Under the pieces are notes generated by a model. The model was not told the DNA's origin, made no database searches, and saw only the letters and a list, made by a program, of their open reading frames with translations. From Brassica napus (Eukaryota; Streptophyta; Magnoliopsida; Brassicales; Brassicaceae), in NCBI RefSeq assembly GCF_020379485.1, contig NW_026015144.1:62001-126000 (forward strand): a stretch of 64,000 nt of DNA, read 5' to 3'. A program made the position numbers and the translations under genes. Shown piece after piece: positions 9,313-20,087 of the stretch. Positions within the stretch are counted from its first letter, which is position 1, and every line of letters begins with the position of its first letter.

Positions 9313-12300
9313 ATGAGTGAAGAGAGGCGAGATGGAAAGCAACCTGAGAGTTCAGGAGAACCGGCTGTCCAGCAAATCAACCTCAACCAAGTTCAATTTG
9401 AGGCTATGATAGCTGAGATAACCAGAAGAATGCAAAACACTTACAACCGTGTTCAACAAGCTAATGAAACTTTACCTGGTGATAATGCAGGGCAAGAGAG
9501 GGACGCGGTTGCTGCTGGAGTTCAGAGAGCACGCATTGGACCTATAAGAGGGCAACGAGTTGAGCTTAGGGGTCGTGGGATTTATGGAGAACATTATCAA
9601 GAAGATTCAGCTGATGAAAGTGATGATGGATCTCAGGCTAGTCATCATGGTAGAAATCACAACCGCAGGCGACCAGCTACTGATAACCTAGGCAATCTCA
9701 AGCTTAGAATCCCTCCATTCCATGGGAAGAATGATCCTGATGCTTACTTAGAGTGGGAGAAGAAGATTGAACTGGTTTTCAATTGCCAACAGTTCACTGA
9801 GGAGAGGAAAGTGAGACTAGCAGCTACTGAATTCTGTGGTTATGCTATTAGCTGGTGGGATCAGATTGCTACTACCAGGAGACGCAATGGAGAGCCTCAG
9901 GTAGCTTCATGGTTTGAGATGAAAACTGTGATGAAGAAGAGATTTGTTCCTAATCACTATGGAAGAGATCTACACCAGAAGTTGAGAAGGCTTTCTCAAG
10001 GATCTAAGAGTGTAGAGGACTATCACCAGGAGATGGAAACACTCATGTTGAAAGCTGACTTAGAAGAAGAAGTAGAAGCTACTATGGCTAGATTCCAAGG
10101 AGGTCTTAACAGAGATATACAAGATAGGTTGGAGCTACAAGAGTATGAGGACATGGATGAACTGCTACATAAGGCTATTTTGATTGAGCAGCAGAACAAG
10201 AGGAAGAGCTCTACCCGGTCTTCATACACCCCTGCCTCAAAACCGGCCTACTCCAAGGAAGATAAGCCAGGGGATAAGTCCAAAGAAGGGTCTTCTTCAG
10301 TGGAGAACAAGAGAGATGACAAGGGTAAAGGAGTAGCCACACCTACTAAGACCAGGAACATTAAGTGTTTCAAGTGTCATGGCTTTGGTCACTATGCTAA
10401 TGAGTGCACCAACAAGAAGGTGATGACTATCTTAGCCGACGGGGAGGTGATATCTGAAGAGGAGGACGCCGGCCAAGAGTCTGATGAGGAAGGCGTGGAG
10501 TACCCTGTCCGTGGAGAGCTATTAGTCACCAGGAGACTTCTCAATGCTCAACCTAAACCCAAAGAAGATGAGCAAAGGGAAAACTTGTTTCACACCAGAT
10601 GCTTGATTCAAGAAAAGGTTTGTAGCTTGATCATTGATGGAGGAAGTTGTACTAATGTAGCAAGTGCTGAGTTGGTGGAGAAGTTGGGTCTTCAAGTGTT
10701 CAAGCATCCTAAGCCATATCTGTTGCAATGGATCAATGATGAGGGAGGATTAAAGATCACCAAGCAAGTGAAGGTATTGCTATCAGTGGGAAAGTACCAG
10801 GATGAGATCACTTGTGATGTAGCACCCCTGGAAGCTAGCCACATCCTTCTTGGACGTCCATGGCAGTATGATAAGAGATCAGTACATGATGGCTTTACCA
10901 ACAGATACACTTTTATCCATAAGGAGAAACAAGTTACCCTGGCGCCAATGACCCCTCAGGAGGTACACCAGGATCAGATGCATCTCAAAATGAAGAGAGG
11001 AGAGTCCAAGGCCGCCAGCAAATCCTTGCTTCTTGAAGAGACCAGCCAGGTAAGTAAACTCAACCTCTTTGCTACTGCTAAAGATATCAAAACTGCTGTG
11101 ATTGAACAATCAAATTTGATACTAGTAGTTTACAAAGAATTGTTGAGCTCTACTACTAACCCTGCTCCTGAGATTCCAGAGGAGATTGAGTGTCTTTTGC
11201 AGGAGTATAGAGATGTGTTCCCAGAGGACAATCCCATAGGTCTGCCGCCTATTAGGGGAATAGAGCACCAGATTGACTTTGTACCAGGAGCTACTTTACC
11301 AAACCGTCCAGCATACAGGACCAACCCTGTGGAGACTAAGGAGCTTCAGAAACAAGTCAATGAGCTAATGGAGAAGGGACATATCAGGGAGAGTATGAGT
11401 CCTTGTGCTGTACCTGTCCTCTTGGTGCCAAAAAAAGATGGAAGCTGGAGGATGTGTGTGGACTGCAGAGCCATCAACAACATAACAGTTAAGTACAGAC
11501 ATCCTATTCCTCGCTTAGATGATATGCTAGATGAGTTACATGGTTCATGTGTCTTTTCTAAAATTGATTTAAAGAGTGGTTACCACCAGATTAGAATGAA
11601 AGAAGGAGATGAGTGGAAAACTGCCTTTAAAACTAAGCTAGGATTGTATGAATGGCTTGTGATGCCTTTTGGGCTTACTAATGCACCTAGTACCTTCATG
11701 AGATTAATGAATCATGTCTTGAGAGCTTTGATAGGACGATTTGTAGTTGTTTACTTTGATGATATCCTGATTTACAGCAAGACTATGAAAGAACATGTTA
11801 ATCACTTGAAGCAAGTTCTAGATGTGCTTAGAAAAGAAAATCTGTATGCTAACTATAAGAAGTGCTCTTTTGGCACAGATAACCTTGTCTTTTTAGGTTT
11901 TGTTGTGACTTCACAGGGCATACAGGTTGATGAGGAAAAGGTGAAGGCTATCAGGGAGTGGCCGATTCCTAAATCTATTGGAGAGGTCAGAAGTTTTCAT
12001 GGACTTGCTGGCTTCTACCGGAGGTTTGTGAGAGATTTCAGTACAGTTGCAGCACCCCTGACTGAAGTAGTCAAGAAGAGTGTAGGTTTCACTTGGGGAC
12101 CAGCACAAGAAGAGGCATTTCAAATGCTAAAAGAGAAGTTAACAAGTGCTCCCTTACTTGCACTTCCTGACTTTTCTAAGACTTTTGAAATTGAATGTGA
12201 TGCATCTGGTATTGGAATTGGAGCTGTGTTGATGCAGGATAAGAAACCCATAGCTTATTTCAGTGAGAAGCTAGGAGGCGCCACCTTAAACTATCCTACC

Positions 12301-14118
12301 TATGACAAGGAGCTGTATGCCTTGGTGAGAGCTTTACAAGTGTGGCAACATTACTTGTGGCCTAAGGAGTTTGTGATCCATACAGATCATGAATCCCTTA
12401 AACATCTCAAAGGGCAACAGAAGCTGAACAAGAGACACGCCAGGTGGGTGGAGTTCATTGAGACCTTTCCTTATGTCATTCACTACAAGAAAGGTAAGGA
12501 GAACGTAGTGGCTGATGCACTCTCCAGAAGGTATACTCTTTTATCTTCAATGGAAACTAAACTCTTAGGATTTGAACACATCAAATCTTGCTATGCTAAT
12601 GATCCTGAGTTTAAAGATGTGTTTAGAGAATCTGAGAAACATGCTAGTGGAAAATTCTATCAAGTAAAAGGATTTCTTTTCTATGATAACCGCCTGTGTG
12701 TTCCTAGTGGTTCTTTGAGAGAATTGTATGTTAGGGAAGCTCACGCAGGAGGGCTGATGGGACACTTTGGGGTCGCCAAAACACTCTCCACCTTGCAGGA
12801 GCACTTCTACTGGCCGAGTATGAAGAAAGAAGTGGAGCGTGTGTGCTCAAGGTGTGTCGTGTGCAAGCAAGCCAAGTCTAAGGTCCAACCAACAGGTTTG
12901 TATACACCTCTCCCTATTCCTACTGCACCATGGATTGATATCTCTATGGACTTTGTCTTAGGATTGCCTAGAACTAGGAAAGGAAGAGATAGCATCTTTG
13001 TGGTTGTTGATAGATTTTCTAAGATGGCTCACTTCATACCTTGTCATAAAACTGATGATGCATCTTTGGTAGCTGATCTATTCTTTAGAGAAGTTGTTAG
13101 ATTGCATGGTATGCCTAGGACTATAGTTTCTGATAGAGATACTAAGTTCCTTAGCTATTTCTGGAAAACTCTGTGGGGAAAGTTGGGAACTAAGCTATTG
13201 TTTTCAACTACTTGTCATCCCCAAACTGATGGTCAAACTGAATCAGTCAATAGGACATTGTCTACTCTTTTGCGTGCCATCATTAAGAGTAACATTAGGA
13301 CATGGGAGGATTGTTTACCACATGTAGAGTTTGCATATAACAGAGCAGTGCATTCAGCTACTAAACTCTCTCCTTTTCAAGTTGTTTATGGGTTTAACCC
13401 ATTGTCTCCTCTTGATTTATTTGCTTTACCTTTAAAAGAACAAACTAACCTTGATGGCAAGCAAAAGGCCGAGTTTGTTTTGTCTTTGCATGAACAGGTC
13501 AGGAAGAACATTGAGGAGAGGACCAAGATGTATGAGAGGCAGAAGAACAAGGGGCGCAAGGAGCTAGTACTTGAACCGGGTGATCTTGTGTGGATTCACA
13601 TGAGAAAAGAGAGGTTTCCTGTTGAGAGGAAATCAAAGTTGCTGCCAAGGAAAGATGGACCTTTCAAAGTGCTGAAGAGAATCAACAACAATGCCTACCA
13701 GATTGATCTTGAAGGGAAATACACAATCAGTTCTACTTTCAATGTTTCTGACTTGGATCCTTTTATTGCAGATGATTTGGATTTGAGGTCAAATCCTTTT
13801 AAAGGAGGAGGGGATGGTGTAGCCATGAGTAGAGACATTGGAGAGCTGAGTGAGTCTGATGAGGGAGAGCCAGACTTGAGAAGAGAAGAGCCAGACTTGA
13901 GCAGAGAAGAACCAGAGCCAGACTTGAGCAGAGAAGAACCAGACTTGAGCAGAGAAGAACCAAATGAGCTAGCCAGCTTGTGGAGTGGACCAGTAACCAG
14001 ATCAAGACTGAGAGCACAAGAGGAGAGGCTCCAGGAGATAGCCAAAACCGTGGGCCTTGGTTCAAGACAAGGAGATCAAGATAAACCAGCTTGTTGGTTT
14101 AATTTAATTACTTTGTAA
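9313..14118 (+). CDS. Gypsy-1 Gag-Pol polyprotein, intact, C-terminus encoded in the 3' LTR
   Basis: An open frame of 1601 residues. Gag lies in the first third and ends in the zinc knuckle [14 protein letters not shown] (about residue 352). The protease-like motif IIDGGSC is near 442. RT carries YFDD near 814, and RNase H carries ECDASG near 960. Integrase follows (zinc-binding region near 1170; SDRDTKF and HPQTDGQTE near 1275-1310), then a GPF-type module (DGPFKVLKR). The start at 9313 (MSEERRDG) is preferred over the in-frame ATG at 9253, because the 20 extra residues are hydrophobic and unlike a gag start. The last 101 codons lie inside the 3' LTR and encode acidic PDLSREE repeats and a GPVTRSR motif. 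No classical chromodomain is seen. The frame is undisturbed, so this element may be autonomous. Confidence 0.93.
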   Translation: MSEERRDGKQPESSGEPAVQQINLNQVQFEAMIAEITRRMQNTYNRVQQANETLPGDNAGQERDAVAAGVQRARIGPIRGQRVELRGRGIYGEHYQEDSADESDDGSQASHHGRNHNRRRPATDNLGNLKLRIPPFHGKNDPDAYLEWEKKIELVFNCQQFTEERKVRLAATEFCGYAISWWDQIATTRRRNGEPQVASWFEMKTVMKKRFVPNHYGRDLHQKLRRLSQGSKSVEDYHQEMETLMLKADLEEEVEATMARFQGGLNRDIQDRLELQEYEDMDELLHKAILIEQQNKRKSSTRSSYTPASKPAYSKEDKPGDKSKEGSSSVENKRDDKGKGVATPTKTRNIKCFKCHGFGHYANECTNKKVMTILADGEVISEEEDAGQESDEEGVEYPVRGELLVTRRLLNAQPKPKEDEQRENLFHTRCLIQEKVCSLIIDGGSCTNVASAELVEKLGLQVFKHPKPYLLQWINDEGGLKITKQVKVLLSVGKYQDEITCDVAPLEASHILLGRPWQYDKRSVHDGFTNRYTFIHKEKQVTLAPMTPQEVHQDQMHLKMKRGESKAASKSLLLEETSQVSKLNLFATAKDIKTAVIEQSNLILVVYKELLSSTTNPAPEIPEEIECLLQEYRDVFPEDNPIGLPPIRGIEHQIDFVPGATLPNRPAYRTNPVETKELQKQVNELMEKGHIRESMSPCAVPVLLVPKKDGSWRMCVDCRAINNITVKYRHPIPRLDDMLDELHGSCVFSKIDLKSGYHQIRMKEGDEWKTAFKTKLGLYEWLVMPFGLTNAPSTFMRLMNHVLRALIGRFVVVYFDDILIYSKTMKEHVNHLKQVLDVLRKENLYANYKKCSFGTDNLVFLGFVVTSQGIQVDEEKVKAIREWPIPKSIGEVRSFHGLAGFYRRFVRDFSTVAAPLTEVVKKSVGFTWGPAQEEAFQMLKEKLTSAPLLALPDFSKTFEIECDASGIGIGAVLMQDKKPIAYFSEKLGGATLNYPTYDKELYALVRALQVWQHYLWPKEFVIHTDHESLKHLKGQQKLNKRHARWVEFIETFPYVIHYKKGKENVVADALSRRYTLLSSMETKLLGFEHIKSCYANDPEFKDVFRESEKHASGKFYQVKGFLFYDNRLCVPSGSLRELYVREAHAGGLMGHFGVAKTLSTLQEHFYWPSMKKEVERVCSRCVVCKQAKSKVQPTGLYTPLPIPTAPWIDISMDFVLGLPRTRKGRDSIFVVVDRFSKMAHFIPCHKTDDASLVADLFFREVVRLHGMPRTIVSDRDTKFLSYFWKTLWGKLGTKLLFSTTCHPQTDGQTESVNRTLSTLLRAIIKSNIRTWEDCLPHVEFAYNRAVHSATKLSPFQVVYGFNPLSPLDLFALPLKEQTNLDGKQKAEFVLSLHEQVRKNIEERTKMYERQKNKGRKELVLEPGDLVWIHMRKERFPVERKSKLLPRKDGPFKVLKRINNNAYQIDLEGKYTISSTFNVSDLDPFIADDLDLRSNPFKGGGDGVAMSRDIGELSESDEGEPDLRREEPDLSREEPEPDLSREEPDLSREEPNELASLWSGPVTRSRLRAQEERLQEIAKTVGLGSRQGDQDKPACWFNLITL

Positions 14119-14429
14119 GGGTTTTGGTTATTGGGCTTTCATTTAATTTAAACCAAAGACAATTAGGATTAGAATTAGAATTAAACCACCTTGGTTTAGC
14201 ATTAGGGTTTTCGATTTTCACTTTAAGAACATGGGGGCTGCAGCCTTGTTTTCTCAACTTTCAATCTAAGAATTATTCAGTCAACTTTGTTGTCTTGTCT
14301 CTAGCTTTCTCTGTTCAGCTCTAGAACATTGATCTCACTTAAAGGAAGGAATTCCTGTGAATCCCATCTTAGACAATACAAGGTGATCTTGTGTCTTTGA
14401 GTAGCAAACCATCCTTGGCGCCAACCCAT
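13815..14429 (+). repeat. Gypsy-1 3' LTR, first part (interrupted by Copia-2)
   Basis: Matches 8162-8776 of the 5' LTR and carries the last 304 nt of the polyprotein gene. It stops at cccat (14425-14429), the target site of Copia-2; the remaining 111 bp are at 33124-33234. Confidence 0.95.
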
Positions 14430-15030
14430 TATGAGATTAGAGAGTAGAATAGGTATTGAGAGATTAAGAGAGATTTGGTAAGAGATTAAGAGAGGTTTAG
14501 AAGAGATTGTGAGAGAAATGGGGAGATTAAGTATGATCCATGATGAACAAGAGAGAGAGACTAGAGAGAGAGTAACATAACTCGCATACTTTAATTAATG
14601 AGAGAGTGTTTACAATATATAGGAGGTGATACTAGGGTTTAAGAAGAGACTAAGCATGTGAGGTCAAGTCTAAGGGAGCCTTTAATTTGAACCGGACCAA
14701 TGAGCCTCTCCACACGCGTGGTCACTATGCTAAAAGTGAACCTTATCCTTCCAGCCTGTGCCAGCCTGTAGAGACGCTCTTCCTCTATCCATAAACGGTC
14801 ATATGCCTTCTTTGGTCAAGGCAAAACATGATCAGACCGTGAACTTCTTCTCGCGGTAACATTTCTTTACCGCTTGGTCGATACCGTCTGTACGGCCGTA
14901 CGGCCATGGTACGGACCTGTACGGACCGGTACGGACGGTTCTCCCTAAGGCCAATCCTTCTCCTCTTCTCCACATCACAACCTCTTCAACCCTGAACAAC
15001 TCTCCTCATATTCCTCAGCTCATCTCAACA
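14430..15030 (-). repeat. Copia-2 3' LTR
   Basis: A 601-bp direct repeat of 32522-33118. It contains a CCGTAC cluster at 14888-14938 and a TATA-like stretch near 14613. Confidence 0.94.
14888..14938 (-). promoter_or_regulatory. CCGTAC/GTACGG cluster in Copia-2 U3 (second copy at 32976-33026)
   Basis: Five GTAC cores occur in about 50 bp, next to a conserved ATCGACCA-like element. Spacing differs from Copia-1, so the motif rather than the exact sequence is conserved. SBP/SPL binding is inferred. Confidence 0.4.
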
Positions 15031-15100
15031 CTCCCCCTCAAGCTTGACCATGTGGAACAAGTCAAGCTTGGAAGGATCATGAGCTCCTCCTCATTAAAAA

Positions 15101-15141
15101 CCTCATCAAAGAAAACCCATTGGGACAAAACTCTGATGAGG
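15101..15141 (-). other. Conserved 3' stem-loop of Copia-2
   Basis: Arms 15101-15111 and 15131-15141 pair over 11 positions with one G-U. The CCCATTGGG-type core lies in the loop. It begins 40 nt after the pol stop. Confidence 0.6.
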
Positions 15142-15181
15142 GAAAAAGAGTAAGGACCTCATGATCAGGAGAGTGTATAGA

Positions 15182-18100
15182 TCAGCCCTTAGGCGAAAGA
15201 TCAAGGAGTCCCAACCTTATGTGAATTGACTCCATTGTCTTTTGCCTAGCCGCCTTAGTGAATACATCTGCCAACTGATCCTCACTCCTTGTGTAGCACG
15301 GCAGTATTACTCCCAAGACTATCATCTGCCTCACTTTATGACAGTCCACTTCAATGTGCTTAGTTCTTTCATGGAACACCGAGTTTGTGGCTATGTGAAT
15401 GGCTGCTTGATTGTCACAGTGCATGGTCATTGGTGTTGCTTGCTCAATCTCCAAGTGCTTCAGTATTCCTTTAATCCATACCAACTCATTTGTGAGTTTT
15501 AGCATTGCTCTATACTCAGCCTCGGCACTTGAGCATGACACCACCTTCTGCTTCTTACTCTTCCAAGTAACCATGTTTCCACCAATGAATGTGCAATAGC
15601 CGGTTGTAGATCTTCTATCTGTTCTGTCTCCAGCCCAATCTGCATCACAATATCCCACTGCTTCAGTACTCCCGTTACAACCCATCCATATACCAAGCCC
15701 TTGAGTTCCATTCAGATACATGAGAACTCTTTCTACCATGCGCCAGTGATGCTCTCTTGGAGCTTGCATATGCTGACTCACTTGGTTCACAGCAAAACAG
15801 ATGTCTGGCCTAGTGATGGTTAGATAGATCAGCTTCCCCACAAGCTTCCTGTATAGCTTTGGATCATGAAATAGCTTACTATCTTCTAGCTCCCCCTCAC
15901 GTGGAGCTTTATACCCATCCTCCATGGGCATCTTGGCTGTCTTTCCACCATACGCACCAGCCTCCTTCAATAGATCCAAGATATACTTCCTTTGTGAGAT
16001 GAACAACCCTTCTTCTGATCTGCACAGCTCAATTCCAAGGAAGTACTTCATTTCTCCCAAGTCTTTGATGTCAAACACAGATTTCAGAAACTCCTTGGTC
16101 TCCTTGATTTCAACCTTATCACTGCCTGTGATAACTATGTCATCCACATATACAAGAAGCACAACAATGCCAGCAGGTGTCGTAAGAGTGAAGAGAGTGT
16201 GATCAAGCTCTGATTTCCTGAAACCTCTTCCATTTAGAGTTGTGCTCAGCTTGTGATACCATGCCCTTGGTGATTGCTTCAACCCATAGATGGCCTTCTT
16301 CAGTCTCAGCACATTCCCTGGTTTCACCATCCCTTCTAGGCCCGGAGGTGGTAGCAACTAGCATGTAAACTTCATCTTCTAACTCTCCTTGGAGAAATGC
16401 ATTCTTAACATCCATCTGCCAAAGATCCCACCCAAGGTTAGTAGCCACTGATAGGACTATTCGAATGGTGTGTAGCTTTGCAACTGGAGCAAATGTATCA
16501 ATGTAGTCTTCTCCATAAGTCTGAGTGAACCCTCTTGCTACCAGTCTAGTCTTCTTCCTCTCAATCGACCCATCAGCCTTGTACTTGACTGTAAAGATCC
16601 ATCTACTAGACACAGCCTTCTTCCCTTTTGGTAGTTCACTCTCATACCATGTGTCATTCTTTATCATAGCTCCTGCCTCAGCTCCTACTGATTCCTTCCA
16701 TTCCTTATCTTCCATTGCCTCTTCATAGCTTCTTGGAATGTGATTCTTATCTAAGTTTACCATAAATGCACAATGTGCTTCTGGATATTGAGCAAAGGAA
16801 CACACAGCCTGAGTAGGATGCTTCACAGCTTGGGCATTGTAGTACACTCTCGTGTTTACCCAACTGGAAGGATCCTTCCTCAGCCTTGTACTCCTTCTCA
16901 ACACTGGCCCTTCTTGTGCCATCTCTTGTTCTTCTTCTACTTGTGGAGTCACTGCTTCAGTCTGTTCTTCAGCTTCAGCTCTAGCCTCTCCTTGTCTCTG
17001 ATCTTCTTCATTCAGTTCTCCCCTTGCTGATCCTTCTCCACTTTTGACAGGAGAATCAGTTCCTCTGTTTCCTAGCTCACCTGCCTCTTCTAAGCCTTGG
17101 TCCTCTAGTTCAGATACTGATTCACTTCCCCCCTCATGTGCAAAGTGGGATGGTTCTTCTGCTGCAGCTGGAGTAGGTTCTGGACGCCTACTCTGATCCT
17201 GGGACACTCCAATTCCGAGCCCCTCTAGGATGTTTCTCAAGCAAGCAGCTCTTTCTGATGGCTGGGAGAGATCCTCCAAGTCTTCCCATGTCTGCTCATC
17301 ATAGTATCCTTTGTCTTCCATGAATCTGACATCCCTTGACACTAGGACTCTCCTAGCTGTAGGATCATAGCATTTGTATCCCTTCTGTGAAGTGGAATAC
17401 CCAATCATCATAGCCTTGGTGCTCTTTGCTTCTAGTTTGTTTCTCTGCTCGCCTGGTACAAGAACATAACACACGCATCCAAAGGTCCTCAGGTGATCCA
17501 AGACTGGCCTGCTCTTGTTGAGTACCTCAAATGGAGATTGATCTGCCAAGATCCTGGTTGGTATCCTGTTGATCAGGTAGCACGCAGTCATCACAGCATC
17601 ACTCCAATACCTCTTGGGAACCCCTTTGTGGAACATCATGGACCGGGACACCTCCATGAGATGTCTGTTCTTCCTTTCCGCAACTCCATTCTGCTGTGGA
17701 GTGTATGGGCAGCTAGTCTGGTGAAGAATCCCATGTTGAGCAAGGTGATCACGAAATGCATGCCCAGTATACTCCCCACCATTATCAGACCTGAAAATCT
17801 TAATCTTGGCATGATATTGGTTAGTCACATAGGCTTGAAAATTTTTAAATGCATCAAGGACCCTATCTTTAGTTTTAATCAATGTTAACCAGGTGTATTT
17901 GGATTTTTCATCAATGAATGTGACATAATACTTGTAATCATCCCTAGATAAGCAAGGTGCCGTCCAAACATCAGAGTGAATTAAATCAAAGCAGTTTGCA
18001 TAAAGAGTAGATGATCTCTGAAAAACAGTCTTACAATGTTTGCCCAAAATACATGCCTCACAATCATTATTTTTAAACATGACACCTGGTAACATAATGC

Positions 18101-19274
18101 TTAAGGCCCTAACATGTGGATGTCCTAGCCTAGCATGCCACAGAGCATCAGTACTTAAGGAAGAAACAGAACTAAACGAGAAACAAGAACTAGAAATAGG
18201 TGCAAGGTCTTCAATCATGTAAAGATCCCCCTTGGTTGCTCCTTGCCCAATCAACTTACTGCTCTTAATATCCTGAAACTTAACATCATTAGGACTGAAA
18301 ATAACATTGCATTGAAGATCAGTAGTGCATTTCTTAACTGATAAAAGATTAGAGGTGAACTCAGGCATGTAAAAAGCTTTTGAATCCTTATTAAACAAGT
18401 TCAGTTTACCAATGCCCCTAATGGGAATTCTATCTCCATTTGCAATCATAACATGTCCAAGGGCAGGTTCTATGTCTTTTATCAGATTGTTATCACTAAT
18501 CATGTGATGAGATGCACCAGAGTCAATTATCAATGGTTTATGCAAGCTCCTAGCAGTCTTGGTTCTAGATGTTTCATTTTCAGCTTTCAGGCTCTTAACT
18601 ACTCCTAACAATCTATCAGTTATGCTAGTATGAGCAGTGGCAGTACATGAGATTTTAAAAATGTCTAACAGTTTATCAGAGATACTAGGTAATGTATGAG
18701 CAGAGTATGAGTATCCAAGAGTGTTGCCTAGCATTTTACCAGACTCCTTGAGGGCTCGGATGAAAGCCTCAAAGTCAGCCTTGGTGATCACCTCCTGAGA
18801 AGTTAGAGCTCTGCCTTCACTTTCACCCGCCTTGACATTTGGACTAGCCCCTGATGAGCCGGCACCACTTGCTTCAGCAGAAAGGTGAGCCTTAGCTTCT
18901 CTATCCTTGTTGAACTTGCTAGGCCTGAGGTGTGGATGTAGGATCCAGCACTGACTCTTCTTATGCCCCTGCCGCTTGCAATGCTCACAGCTTCCCTCAT
19001 ACTTCTCATACTTCCTTCCATCTCCACTGTACGCTGCCTTGTTTGCTTGCGCCTCTTCTGCTTTATGAGCCGTGGACATTCCCTTCTTGCCTCCAAACAA
19101 CCCAAGAGAGCCTTCCTCCTTCTGAAGTTGAGCGCATACCTCCTCCATGGATGGGAGAGTAGGTGATCTCAGGATATGCTTGATCACATCCTGGTAGCTT
19201 TCATCTAGAGTCATCAATAGCCCAAACACCTGATCTTGCTCTCTCCTCTCAATGAGCGATTCCTCATCAGTTGT
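15182..19274 (-). pseudogene. Copia-2 gag-pol, main segment, frameshifted between IN and RT
   Basis: Carries the zinc knuckle CEHCKRQGHKKSQC, protease DSGASHH, integrase (DNGGEY), RT (YVDD) and RNase H (DADWAGD). A 7-bp insertion in the RT at about 16352-16363 (a tagca direct repeat separated by two bases) shifts the frame just after GELEDEVYML. The upstream frame then runs into unrelated residues and stops near 16203, while RT and RNase H continue in another frame (15182 to about 16357). The N-terminal part of gag is in 25942-26098 and 32117-32430. With the 7 bp ignored, the three segments add up to 1519 codons. Inactive by frameshift and by two insertions. Confidence 0.92.
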
Positions 19275-19279
19275 GTTGG

Positions 19280-20087
19280 TAATACGTCCCTAGATTGCTT
19301 CTCTGGATAGTATGGGATAGATCCTTGCTAGAACGAATCAAAGACTCAAGCTCTACAAGGTTGTGGATCGATTGGTGACACAAGAGGCTGCGGAAAGGCT
19401 CCTTGATACTCCTAAGTGACTAGATCGGATATGACACACCGAGATAGACACTCTTGGGTTGTTGGATACTACACACCAACAAGAACACTCAACAACTCGC
19501 GGACAAGCAGTAGAGAGAACAAAGAAAGGTTTTAAGATAAAAGATAATTGATTATTGATAAGGGGTTCAAAGTACACTTATATAAGAGAAGTTGGAACAG
19601 ACTCCAAGCTTCTCGAAAACTATCAAGAGAGTAAAGGCACACGCTCTCTTGAAAATAGAAACAAAAGACAAGTTTGAAAACATGAAATGAAAGACATAAT
19701 ATAACATAAGGTTGATCCGGGATAAGATTGGATCGAGATCATCAACTAAGAGATTTGAGAAGCAAATCTATGGCCTCGTTAAAAACCTATCTTTGGAAAA
19801 CCCATTGGGACAAAACCAAAGATAGGGAAAAAGAGCACACATAGTTTGCTTGCTTAGTTGATGATCAGCTTGATGGTGAAGTAGCTTGAATGGTGATAAG
19901 TGTGTCTTGGTTGATCAAGCTTCTACCAAGACATTCCTCTTGCTTCCATGACCTCTTAACCAATCCTCCAATAACTTGCGTGAGCTTCCTTGATCTTGAT
20001 CGAGTCATAGGTCCTTTAGGCAAGACTAGAACATCTCCATCAGTCGGCTCATCATCTCCATTAGATAGTTGGTCCATGATCACATCA
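19280..20087 (-). repeat. Gypsy-2 3' LTR
   Basis: An 808-bp repeat of 25136-25941. It contains the last 223 nt of pol (stop at 19865), a palindromic CTTATATAAG TATA-like site near 19570-19580 and the stem-loop at 19786-19826. Confidence 0.94.
19786..19826 (-). other. Conserved stem-loop in the Gypsy-2 LTR (second copy at 25640-25680)
   Basis: Perfect 11-bp arms CCTATCTTTGG (19786-19796) and CCAAAGATAGG (19816-19826) enclose a loop with CCCATTGGG. The stem begins 38 nt after the pol stop, as in the copia elements. The arm sequence differs from the copias but pairs fully, which supports selection on structure. Confidence 0.65.

Noticed and set aside
13695..14065. Serine/leucine-rich minus-strand frames repeated at 7894-8412
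   Set aside because: They are antisense of the repetitive acidic tail of Gypsy-1; low complexity explains the open frames.
9313..14118. Chromodomain at the Gypsy-1 C-terminus
   Set aside because: I could not find the aromatic chromodomain pattern; the tail is acidic and repetitive, so I only report the GP-TRSR motif.
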